From positions 178,688,274-178,752,273 of the forward strand of contig NC_067282.1 of the NCBI RefSeq assembly GCF_020740795.1: 64,000 nucleotides of DNA, read 5' to 3'. Positions within the stretch are counted from its first letter, which is position 1. The number at the start of each line of letters is the position of its first letter. The position numbers were made by a program, and so were the translations under genes. Origin of the DNA: Apus apus. Its lineage: Eukaryota > Chordata > Aves > Apodiformes > Apodidae. The notes under the pieces were generated by a model, which ran no database searches, had not been told where the DNA came from, and was given only the letters and a program-made list of their open reading frames with translations. Below, piece by piece: positions 26,217 to 37,700 of this stretch.

Positions 26217-28748
26217 CTATTCCTTCTTGATAGACTCCTGGTTTCTTCTTCCTTCACGGTACAGCCAATACAAGGAGAACAGGTAGAGTGCAAGACAAAC
26301 CATCAAATCATAGTGGTAGAGTGTTGCAGCAAAAAAAGTAAAGCATAAGAAATAAAGTATTTTAAAAGCAATATGTTTTAAACCTGGAGACTCACTAGGT
26401 AACTTAAGGGATTCACTATTCTGATTAGAATTATCAGAAATGTGCTGGCTTTCCTTCTGAGAGTCATCAAGCCAACTCGGTGTTTTCCCTTCCGTTGTTA
26501 AATGGTCAGATCGAGCACCTGTCCCTCCAACTTCTTCAGTAGGCTTACTAATTAAAACCTCTGGCTTGGATGACTTGTCTTGTTTAAACTCTGCTTGATG
26601 GAAACATTGACCTGTATTCCTTCCTCTTCTGTCTCTAGAAATTGTTATGTCTGAAGTGGAAGGTACATGCTTTTTTTCAGCTTCAGGAGAGAGATTTTTA
26701 TTAATACATGTCATTTCATTTGGTAGACTTAAATCATAACCTGACTCAGGAGCAGCCTTGTCAACAACTCTGAATTCAAATTGTCTATACAGATGTTCCA
26801 TATCTCCTGTCACAGTAGACCCCTCAGAAGATGCCCCTAAAGAACTTTTGTAATGATAACTGGTCACAGCATTTGTACCAGAAGGTGGCATTTTTGTTTC
26901 AGCTTCAGCACTTAAATATGAAAGTGCACCAACATGGCTTTCTTCCCTACAGAGTGCTCCTTTTTCCTCACTGTACAGATGCTTCTGGGCACTCGGAGGA
27001 TGTTTAGATACTTCTGAAAATAAACCCTGCTGCACATCTTCTTTCTTTCCTGTAGCAGAAAGCTTTGTAGCTTCTCCTACAGGTAGAATATTGCTGATGT
27101 CTGGTTGTGCTTTGGCACGTTTTTCCCTGCTATTGCACACAGACATCGTTTCTCCTTGCAGTGTTTCATGTACGTGTGCATTATAAATATCTAAAACTGA
27201 TTTCTTTTCAAATTCAGTGTCATATAATACACCCACTGTGTTGAGTTGACAAAGAGCATAATGTGAACCATCATTTCTCCCTTCATGTGTATCAAACGCT
27301 GTTTCCTTTTCCTCTGTGGGCCTGTCACTTACTGCAGTCTCTCGAGGTAGCTTAGCAATTACTGCTTTTTCACTGGAAGACATTTTTTCTGAAGCACTTT
27401 CTGATGTTGTTTTAATTGTATAAGCTGTACCTGCCTCTGCTTCCTCTGTAATACCCTGCCTGGAGACAGAAGACTTTTCACAACTCTCTGCCTCCTGGCA
27501 GGTAAACAACCCTTTTGTGGAAGCCATAATCTGAGGCCCCGTGTTCCCCTCCACTCCCCACAGAACCTCACTACCCAGTACTTGCCACCTCTGCTCCACA
27601 GGGTCTGTGTTGCTTTCCTTTCCTGTCAGACTTCCTTTGTTTGTGTTGTCTGACTTTCCTCTGTCTTTTAACCTTCTGAATCCTCTGCGCTCCCACGTGT
27701 CTTCAACTCTCCTCTCATCCCCTGGAGAGGGTGCTGGGGGAGGCACCTGTGCAGGCCTGGGTGCCTGTTTGTTGCCTTCTGCTGGCAGAGGTCTTGTGCT
27801 CGATGCTTTGGTTCTGTGTTTTCTGTGTGACTTGAAAGGCTTGGGTACTTCCTCCTCACCGATTAGTGCTAAGTCGGCTACTTCAATTACTTTCTTTTCC
27901 TTCCCTCCATCACTGTTATAGTTCTTTCCTGACATTTCACCAACTCCTTTTTTTTGCATATACTGGCTTTTTGTGGAATCTATTGAGACATCACCATGTG
28001 CAAAAGTGTCGGCATATAAATCTCCTCTTAAATGTACCCGAACTTTGCTTTCAATCATCTTGATTTTTCCTTCATTTTTGTCAGCATCTGACAATGATGT
28101 ATCCTGAGTTTGGTGAGACATTTGTGGCTCTGGAGCTGGATTAGCATTGTCATCCAGCGTCCCTGCTATGCATGCATTTAATTGCATGGATTCATCATGC
28201 TCTGGAGAAATGATTTTTGGTCTCGTTTCACAGGCCTCTTTTGAGTTATCAGTGGAATCCTCACTGATGAATAACCTCTCCATCATCTTACTTCCTGAGG
28301 CACTGTCTGTTTCACCTTTTGAAATATCTGCATGGCTCTCTTCTTGTCGGCTTGAGACAGTAGCCACAGTATCAACAGCCTCATTCTGCTTTGTCCCAGG
28401 AACATATTTTTCTGATAAAAGGCTTTCACTGGCACTAGTACATTCCAAAGACCACTCACCGCTGTTTACCAAGCCAGCAGTGACTTCCTTCCCTGATGAC
28501 TGACTATTATAATCTCTTAGGGAATACTTAACTTTAGCTTTTAATTCTTCTCCTGTCTCTTGTGAAGTGTTTTCAGATGGGGAACTGATAGGCACAGGGT
28601 GCCTTAGCAAGTCACTGCTTCTTTCTATACAGGTTAGCTTTTTCTCCAATCTTTCCATTTCACTTGGAAAATTAACTGATTCTGTTGTGTATAAATTCCT
28701 TTCATCTCTGGAAGAAGTAGCTCTAGCTCCTGTGAAGTGCTGATTTAG
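26217..28748 (-). CDS. PPP1R3A: PPP1R3A coding exon 4 (long terminal exon, membrane anchor)
   Basis: This exon encodes residues 331-1173 and the stop TAG at 26219-26217. The acceptor TTCTATTGTTTCAG ends at 28749. The conserved opening NQHFTGARATSSRDERN shows continuity with the mammalian gene. Most of the exon is hydrophilic, serine/glutamate-rich and probably disordered. It includes a proline-rich segment at about residues 643-676 (PAQVPPPAPSPGDERR) and a block at about 740-847 far better conserved than its surroundings. The end carries the hydrophobic stretch KILYFLCFTFFAATLYHYDL continuing to 1160, expected to anchor the protein in the sarcoplasmic reticulum membrane, then a basic tail ending ESIKKE. 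Confidence 0.96.
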   Translation of the reverse strand, partial: LNQHFTGARATSSRDERNLYTTESVNFPSEMERLEKKLTCIERSSDLLRHPVPISSPSENTSQETGEELKAKVKYSLRDYNSQSSGKEVTAGLVNSGEWSLECTSASESLLSEKYVPGTKQNEAVDTVATVSSRQEESHADISKGETDSASGSKMMERLFISEDSTDNSKEACETRPKIISPEHDESMQLNACIAGTLDDNANPAPEPQMSHQTQDTSLSDADKNEGKIKMIESKVRVHLRGDLYADTFAHGDVSIDSTKSQYMQKKGVGEMSGKNYNSDGGKEKKVIEVADLALIGEEEVPKPFKSHRKHRTKASSTRPLPAEGNKQAPRPAQVPPPAPSPGDERRVEDTWERRGFRRLKDRGKSDNTNKGSLTGKESNTDPVEQRWQVLGSEVLWGVEGNTGPQIMASTKGLFTCQEAESCEKSSVSRQGITEEAEAGTAYTIKTTSESASEKMSSSEKAVIAKLPRETAVSDRPTEEKETAFDTHEGRNDGSHYALCQLNTVGVLYDTEFEKKSVLDIYNAHVHETLQGETMSVCNSREKRAKAQPDISNILPVGEATKLSATGKKEDVQQGLFSEVSKHPPSAQKHLYSEEKGALCREESHVGALSYLSAEAETKMPPSGTNAVTSYHYKSSLGASSEGSTVTGDMEHLYRQFEFRVVDKAAPESGYDLSLPNEMTCINKNLSPEAEKKHVPSTSDITISRDRRGRNTGQCFHQAEFKQDKSSKPEVLISKPTEEVGGTGARSDHLTTEGKTPSWLDDSQKESQHISDNSNQNSESLKLPSESPGLKHIAFKILYFLCFTFFAATLYHYDLMVCLALYLFSLYWLYREGRRNQESIKKE

Positions 28749-31700
28749 CTGAAACAATAGAATAGAAAAGAATGATCAAAAAGGGCTTTTCAAAATTATG
28801 CCAAATAAAGGAGACAGGATTTTGTTATGGAAAGTTTTGGTTTTGGTAGAAAAGCTTTTACGGAAACGTGTTCAGAACCATTTGCAAAATTTGCATTGTA
28901 CGTATTTTAACATAGGTAACGAGCTTTAGGGTGGTGCTGAGAGGAGTAGGAAATAAAATAGCATTCAGAACCCTCTCCCTTTATTCATGAGTTCAGTAAG
29001 CTGCTAGTGAATTTTATACAAATTAAATCTGAAGAGAATATTCCCTTAAAGGGAGGCTAATTCATTCTCTATACATTCAGCTCTAGGTTTGGAAAGAGGG
29101 AGGTGTGGGGTGAGGGGGGAGGACTGGTGCTTAAATGAGGACATGGATACAGTACATCAAAGCCTGGTAATGTACAGTATTGTCCAGTAAAACAAAGACG
29201 CATTTCACACTGACAAATACTGTGGGGATTATCTGTGCTTCATTTCTCTCAGGGACCATTTTACAGACTTCAAACCAGACTGTTTTTAGACAATCTGGTA
29301 AGACATGAGTTGGAAATGAGATTAGCGAAGTAAAAGGCCAGAAACTAATCACTCTCCCTCCTAGCTCCCAAATATCATATTGTATTATTCAGCTATGCCT
29401 GCTTGTCATTGCACACTCTTCTCACTTTAGCACAGTCACAGTGATAGCACTAGCTGATCAATTAGAGGCTAGCTTCTTGGGCACCCCTTTATACATTTGC
29501 ACTTGCTGAAGATACCCCCATTACAGTTTCTCTTATTAATATGTTTTCTGCAAAGCCTCTGCAAACTATTAATAGTAAAACGTCACTCAAAGAAAAGTGA
29601 GGGAGCTAATGTCTCTGCAAATTCTGTTTTAATGACCCTCTGCCAACCAGTGCTCAAGTGTATTTGAGTTCTTCGGTGATGCCAACTGTCAGGATTTAAC
29701 AGTGAGATGCCTGTGTTTTTTTCCCCTCCTCATAACTGACATTTGCATGATCTCAATAATTATATGCAAATCTTACAATTTCCCCTTCTTCTCACATAAG
29801 GCTCATGTTACTTGTCAACTGCACAGCTGTCTTGTGAGCCAATGCCTGTGTGTTTCAAAGATTTGGTTGTATTTCCATCTATTATAAGTCTTCATTGTTT
29901 AATTCATTAGAGAGCGCATACTGCAAATTAACATCTAAATTATAGCTCCCCCTTCATTTATTGTATGGACAACCCTGGCAATTGATAAACAAATGGTTAT
30001 ATTTGATCCTGCTTTTTGGAACAGGGTGGACTGAGAACAACAAGGGATTTTAGAGGTCCTCTTTTTTTATGTTTCAACACACAAAAAAAAAAGAAAAAAA
30101 AAAAAAGAGAGAGATGTTGACTTCCAGGCAGTGAAAGGTCCCACAATAGGCAACAATTTTCAACTTTCTTTTGTAGAAGACAAGCAAAATTTATATTCAA
30201 GTAAGAGGAATTTATTTTCTCTCTATTGATAAGGAAAAAAAAAATTGTCATTTTCCTCTCCTGTCTGATTCAGCATTCACATTTTCACAGGTGATAGCTA
30301 TTATAATCTATGATTATGCATCTATGCACCCAAATGATATGAGCTGAGAACAGACACTGAGAATAATAGATTGCTGTACTCACCTCATTTATTGCCACTT
30401 TTTCTTTCATACTGAAAAATGCAAGCCAAACCACACACACCCATGGACACACACAAATCCAAATAGATTGAATGTTCACTGAGTGTAAAATTTATTATTA
30501 AAAATTTAATGTAAAATACTGATATAGGAAAATCTGCTAATATAAATGTATATTTATTTATTTTGCTCATATACCATGTTACATAGTCATCCTTTGAAAA
30601 CCTCAACAGCAAACAGTACCATAAATATAAGAATTTTACCCAATATAAAATGTTTATTTAAGAATGTTCCCATCCTAGAGACTAGGAGGGAAGATTTTTG
30701 AAATGCTACTCCTTAATCCTTTCAATCTGTAATTTAGAGCCGCTGGTAAAGAAGTAAAAGGGAGAAGTCATTAACTGAAGACCAGAAAAAGTTGATACAC
30801 TATATTGAAATCAAAGCATCTTCTATTGTTGAATCAGTTAGAGATTCAGTGAAAGTACAGAATAAGGCCTTACATTTATAAATTAGTACATCAGTCAGCT
30901 CTGTTAAAAGGGGACATTTCACCAGCTTTGAAGCATAAATGGATTCATATCGTTTAATACTGTAGATATAGTTGTATAACACTTACCAGTAATTCTAATT
31001 CTTTTTCATCATCTACATGATCATCCTGGTTATATTCTGCATTTTTATCTTTTGTATTTTCATTAGGTGGTTTGGTGTCTTTATCTTCTGCTTGTGAATA
31101 CGTGATCTCTGGGATGTTTATGTCTGAAGAGTAACAAAACATACTTAAATAATTACTACGAGGTTGTTTGTTACACTATTTTTTAACTACATATGCAGCA
31201 AGGAAGAATTAATTAAATCAGCTGTTGTACCTGAAGTCCCTGAATTATTCCACATGTCATTGTCACAGGTTGCCAATATTTCTTCTTTGCTGTTAAAGAG
31301 AAAAGAAAAAACAAAACTTCCTTTGTTATTCTGCAAAATTATTGTTCTAATTCCTCTTAGACTCAGCTATAAAGACCACTAGTTAAGTACACAAAATTTT
31401 GAATGCCTTTTGAAATTCTAAAAAAAAAGCTTTATAATATGTAGCTTTTTTTGAGTGACCTGATATTAAGTCTTAATTAAAGAAAGAATTGGCCAAGAAA
31501 ATGATGATGTGTTGACCTTCAGATTACATTGCAATACTGAAGGGTTTTCCCAGGCCTTTTCTGAGAAAGCAGCACAAAGGTGATTAGATGGGTCAGTGAC
31601 AGGAGAGTGTAACTTTGGGGTCAGGAAAGGGTCTGGAAGGATATATGTGTTCAGAAGGCTGGGCCTCTCTCTTGCTTATATTTTTCAAGTATTTGTATGT

Positions 31701-34700
31701 ATACAGAGATCCTGGAAAAAGACATCTTTGTTACCTGAAATAAATCAAAAGATTCTCCCTGCATGTATACATTATAATCCTGTTGCTAAGCTATGCCTGG
31801 CTGGCAGGAATGAATTCTGCTTCTCTGCAGCTAGTGCAATTGTTGCTGTTGCTTTGCTGACTGTGAAAATAAACAAACACCTCCAAGGAGATGATGAGTG
31901 CCTGCAGTCCTCATCAATATCAATGCACAGTGGTAGCAGTTTGAATTGCTTGCTTACAGGGATGTAACCTTTAGTGAAAAAGGGGAAAAAATGCAGAAAG
32001 CATGTCACTTACGTAAAATGTAAACTATTGCATCACTCCTAATGACATCTCCATGAGGAGCAATTTTTTTCTGTATGTCCTAATTTATACTTTTTTCAGC
32101 CAGCCGTCCACCTCTGTTACTGAAAATCTTTCATTTGAATTGATATAACATTAACTCTGCCACCTAAGTACTTAATTCAGGAGGATGCTAAATTTAAACT
32201 CTGATAAAAGAACCTAGACATCAGCTGTCACCAACTTCTTAAAATCCAGCCTCTATAGGAATTGCCAAACTAAAGCAGACAGAAGATCCTGCCAGGCTAG
32301 CATCTGATCCCTGACACTGGTCACCATCAGATACTTCAGGGGAAGATGTAAAGTTCTTGAAGGAAAAAATACTTGGAGTAATTTGCACTGGTCTATTCAA
32401 TTTCTTCTTGGCCTTCTGTTGGTAGAACCTGTTCTTGAAGGACAAATTTAATGCTCTCTCAGCAGTTTTTTTTTCACTATTAATTGCAATAATGCTGAAT
32501 ATTCTTGCTACCCTTAAGAATATCATGTCACTCTTGAATTCTGGTACATGCACAGCTTCTTCATGTCTCTCACTCTCCTACTTAGACAGACTTTACCCTG
32601 CCAGCAGTTGCTATAAGCTGCATTTCATCCTGAAAAGACTGGCAGAGCCAGGCCCTTATTTCCAGTAGATCTGTAGGGTTTTCAGGTAAATAATTACTGC
32701 CTGTTATTTATGCATAATTATTACTGGCTTTTGTTTTGGCTTCGCTTTCTATTTTGTTGTTTGTTTGGGGGTTTTTTTGAGGGGGAGGTTGTTGGTTTGC
32801 TCTTTGTTTTTTTTACAGTTCAAATGCTTTGGTCTTTTGCATCTTTTTCAATCACCTGCTTCCATAATCCTAGACACTGGGCAGGTTGGGGCCTAACCAT
32901 GAGACTGATGCATTAAAGGATTTAGGTTCTAATAGGGTGTCTGCAAAACCCGTGAATTAGGAGCCAAGACATGTGTAATGTATAAGCTGAGTCAGTCACC
33001 CCAAAATAATGATCCCAAAACCACACAGGCACAGCAGGAAACCTTCTACTGCTATCTAGCAGGGAAAAAATAAGAGTGTCTCAAAGCTTTTCTTAGAATG
33101 CTGCTGGCTACCTGCAGTATTCAGCCATGTGGATGCAACTCTCAGGATGCAAGGATGGCATTCTTTGCCTCTTGAAGGGGCTCTCATCTACTTGTTAAAG
33201 AAATTGAGTTTGACACATCTCTTTCTTTCAAGAAGCATTCCCAGAGGAAGGGGAGATGTTGATGCCCACATCTAACTTCATAGTGTCCTGGCAGCCAGAG
33301 CTCACATCCAAGATGCAGTGGTACATTCAGCTTCTATCAAACCCTGATGAGATTGAAAATCCCACTGCACACACATCCAAATAATACCAAAATTATCAGG
33401 ATACAGACCATTTGAGGACAAACTGGATGGCAGATTTGCCTATTGCACTTGAAGTTGGATGCACAAGCAGGATCCTTCCTCTTTATCTTACTCTTCATTC
33501 CTTGGAAATAAGTGAAACTGGATTCTGTCTCCTGTTACCTATGTTCCCTATCCAGTGATAATTTGGGGGTTTGATTAAAAACTTTCCAGTGTAAAATATA
33601 AACACAGTCTTTGAGTAAGGATTCTAAGGAGGAGTACCTATTTTCTGAACCTTTAAATGAAGTATAAAGCTGCTTCAAGTTGAATGCTTATGGGCATATG
33701 CCAGAATTGGGTTTGCCTTACTTAACCTTAGTTTTCTAAGCACCTATACTCAGGCAGTCATATACATCATTCCTATCATCAGCAGTGAGAGATTAAGATT
33801 TCTGAAGGGAGACTTGTTCCCTCTGTCATGAACTTTACAAGTGAGATGTAGTGATGCATCTTTCAAAGGAGCTTTTCTGCCTCTGGAACAGACTGACCAT
33901 AAAGGGAACTGTCCTGGTTTAAGCCAGGATTAAGCCAATTTTCCTTTTACTGATTTATTTTTTTTCCTTCAGTAAGCTTTCTTTTAACTGGTCACAGTGT
34001 CTTCTAGCTAAGGCTAATAAGAAAGGGATGTTTTTGTAACTGCTGGGTCTTCAAGGTTGCATCTTTACTCTGCCAGCTCAGACACTACAGGGAGATCTGT
34101 GACCCCCTCCATAGGAGGCTGAATTAGACAGACAGCAAACTTGGCCAGAGATATTCCATTCCATATATCTATGTAAGGTCAGAGGAAGGTCAGAGATCAC
34201 AGAAGACAACTTCCTTCCTGCTTCTTCTTCCCTTCTCTTCCGTCCATGGCCGGTGTCCGGGGAGGACTCCGTTCATCCATCACCGTCGACCCCCAGGCTT
34301 GAGCTCTCCTGACCCTCATCACTCTCTGCTTTCTCCAGCAGTTCTGGGATTTTTTGGGACTGTTCAGAGGTCAGGAGATGCTGTGGGAGTTGCTGGGGGT
34401 GGGAGGAGGCAAGAGGCTTTTGCACATATCTGAACATATTTGTATATAATTGTATATATTTTCTTGTATCATTGGTGTTTAATTAAAGCTGTGTAGTTTA
34501 GTTTTCAATCCAGCCAAGTCTCTCTCTTTTTCTCTCTCTCCTTCCCTACCTGGGTGGGAGGGGGAGGGGATCAAGAGCATTGTTGTTGGACCTGAGTCAA
34601 ATGGTGACAGGAACCTACAGTGACTGCCTTAGGCTGGAACCATAAGTTTTAGGTAACTGAAATTAATGAGTGAGTCTCACCTTGTAACTCTAAATTCAAA

Positions 34701-37700
34701 CTGGAACATAGCCACTGAGTTTTGGCAGCTGGGACTGTAACACACAGTGTATGGCCTGTCTTCCTTTTGTTGTGATTAGAGATAAATTTATCCTTAACTC
34801 TTGTTCTAGTACCAACTGGAGCCCTGGTCAGCATATTTCTTTTCACAACTGCAACATAGGTAACAAATAGAATGATAATACAGCCCACAGCCTGGATCCA
34901 CACTGCTAGGCTTGTAACATGACTTCTTGCATGTTGTACTGAATTTTATAAAGATTGCTGAATTATAGCCCATTATTTGTGGACACCTGTACTGAAAATA
35001 CCTGAGTACAGGGAAAGTCAGTGTAACAGCTATTTTCCTTATCTTACTCCTGCATCAGAAACGTATGTCCTCATATAATTATTCTAGTGGGAAATCTAAA
35101 ATCAATCTAAATTGACGATATTGGTACTGCAGTCTTTAAGGATCACAAGAAGCATAAAATAATAGTCAGTTAACATCACTACTTCAGTCTAAGTGAGAAG
35201 AAGATGCTGACACTAGAGGTGCATAAAACTACTGAACAATTCCAAACATATGTTTACACCCTGAAGACTTAAATACTTCCCAATAGCCAACAAAAAAATA
35301 GCCCCTTCATCAAACAGTGGCAATTGGAAGTGACCCAGGTGTACTGACAACAATGCAAGTTAGAAATCCATGGTATCAGCTGATGCAGTTCCCTCCATAT
35401 TCATATACCTGTACAAGGTACCTGTTCACCTGCAGAAGCTCAGTTGCTTTTTTTCCTTCAGCTGAATGGGGCATATCTTCATAAAGTACACCAGGAACTG
35501 AAGAATTTCTACGAGCTTAAAAAAAAAACCCTTTTTTTCATATTATTCATTCCTGGTGGAATTATCATTCATTGGACTGAGTCATAAAAAGAAAGCAAGA
35601 ATGAAAATAGGTTATCACTATAATTTTGCATTTAGAAAGAACAAATGGGAAGATCAGCAACTCGTTAGTAGGACTGAGAAGACTGAGAAGTTCATGGACA
35701 TTATGCAAAGGAGTTCAGAAGTCCTAAAGTTACATGGAACTGGCATCCCAAATTGAGAAAATAGGTTAAACATGTGCCTTTAAGATGTGAGGAGTAGATC
35801 AACAATGTATAAATGATGAGGGGAAAAAAAAAGTAATTCATCAATAAAAAAAATTGCTTTGACTTCAGAAAAGGTTAGGTCATCAATTAAAAAAATTGCT
35901 TTGACTTCAGAAAGGGTTAGGATAAAGTAAGACTTTGGAATTAGCACTTTTAAGGTAAATTGGAAATTTTCTTGGAAGTGTGGTTTGATCAAGGTTTCAG
36001 ATAATCTATATACAATCCTGCAATCAAAAACCTTCTAGATTTTTCTACCACGGTGCCAGCAGTGGGTCAGAATCTTATAGGAACAGGGATCTTACAGGGC
36101 ATAACTGAAAGGAACAAAGATTTAGAAAATGCTATTATCTCATTGAGTCAGAGAGCAGAACTTGGTGTTTAAATAAACTCCAATTAAGAGCAGATAATCT
36201 CCAGCCCAAAATGCTGAGGGACCCAGTGGAGGAAGTCACACATTGGTTTTAAATGTTTGCTATTCAGTTCTATCAAATTGGTCTTGATACTGCTGTAACC
36301 GTATCAGAAGAGTAGGAAAAGTAGCATCTATATTTAGGAAAAAAGAAGTAGTGTTAGGGCAACTACAGTCCCAAGTGTCTTCAAAAAGTTTCCACAATAG
36401 ATGTAGAACAAAACTTTAATGAGAGAATAAATACAGATAAATGAAAAATGACATAGAAATGCCAGACTTACCTGATAATATCTGCCTTTGATAAGATTAC
36501 TGTATTTCCCTTGTCTAAAAATCAGTTATCTAATCTATCTGGACTTCATTAAAGCATTTGTTGTGCAGCCACATGGGAAATTTATTAATTAAACTGGAGA
36601 AGAGGGAGATTAGTACAAGAGATGGGCGGTGGGAGAGGGGCTCAGTGCCACGCGGGGCCCCGCGAGCTGGGCTGCGCGGAGCTGGCAAACGGTGCCAGGG
36701 AATTGGAGAGGACCGGTCGTGTGATCAGACTTACTCAGTCATGTTATTACAGACAAAGGCAGAAAAAGTCAAAGTTAAATTAAATCTGTGACACTTAGGA
36801 AGTTAGGAGACATCACCAACACAGAGGAGGATCGGAAGAAATGGGTGGCCTGGAGGATCAGAATAATAGATAAGGGATGAAATTCAAAATTGTCAAGTGC
36901 CATGTTATACATTGAGGGGCCAGAAAGACTTTGTGCCACAAACTGAGGGCTCAGAAATGTCAGAAGCAGATGAACTAGAAAAAGCTGAGTTTATTATTGT
37001 CAGAAAACATTTCCAAGCCATTGATGTGAGACAGCGATGGCAAAAAGACAGAGTTCTGCAGTAACGTGTTGGAGAAGGTATTCTCAGTAAAGAAACTTTT
37101 CCAAGAAATATTCATGCACCAGGCACTAGTAAGAACTCCTCTGGAACACTTGAATACGATGTTCAAGAAAGATTAATTGAAGTTGGAACAGGTGCAGAGA
37201 GGACTACAAGAAGACTGGCAGGATGAAAAAGCTGTATTAACCAAGGAGACAAGTTAACTATTTCTATTTTCAGCATAGCAAAACAGAGTCTGAAAGTAGA
37301 AATAAATATTCTCTGTTAACATAGCAAAGGGGTAAATATTGAGAAGGCAGAAGATATATTAAGCAGCAATACTCTGTTAATGTATTAATAGAAAAAGTTC
37401 ACAAAAATATTTGTTGTGGAAACTTAAAATAAGACCTGTAAACATTAGAAAATTATATCCAGTAATTTTTCAGTGCAAGTACCAGTCACGAGAAACTGAC
37501 GTCTCAGTATGGAAACATAAACATATTTTTCTGAAGAAGATTATATCATACATTTCCTATGGGACAAGATTTCACATGGTCCCATAGTCTCAGTCCAGCC
37601 CTATTTCAGCTTTTCCTATGCAGCTCTATGTCCTCAGAGTTGTGCTTTCAGGAGCACACATTTCACTGCAGAACAGCAGGTGCTTTGGTCTGGTCTGAAA

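Larger units (their letters stand above)
28749..30986 (-). other. PPP1R3A: PPP1R3A intron 3
   Basis: This 2.24-kb intron runs from donor GTAAGT to acceptor TTTCAG. It is AT-rich, with an A-rich run at 30083-30114 and a pair of perfect octamer motifs in inverted orientation at 29741-29748 and 29764-29771. No transposable element or other exon is recognised in it. Confidence 0.85.

Noticed and set aside
27541-27921. 126-codon open frame on the plus strand
   Set aside because: It is fully antisense to PPP1R3A exon 4 and arises from that exon's codon use.
28147-28503. 118-codon open frame on the plus strand
   Set aside because: Antisense shadow of PPP1R3A exon 4.
33910-34609. Full-length endogenous retrovirus
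   Set aside because: A single LTR with direct target duplications on both sides leaves no room for internal genes or a second LTR.
36558-36791. 77-codon plus-strand open frame as a gene
   Set aside because: It spans the decayed LINE and the CpG-rich patch. There is no independent evidence of coding.
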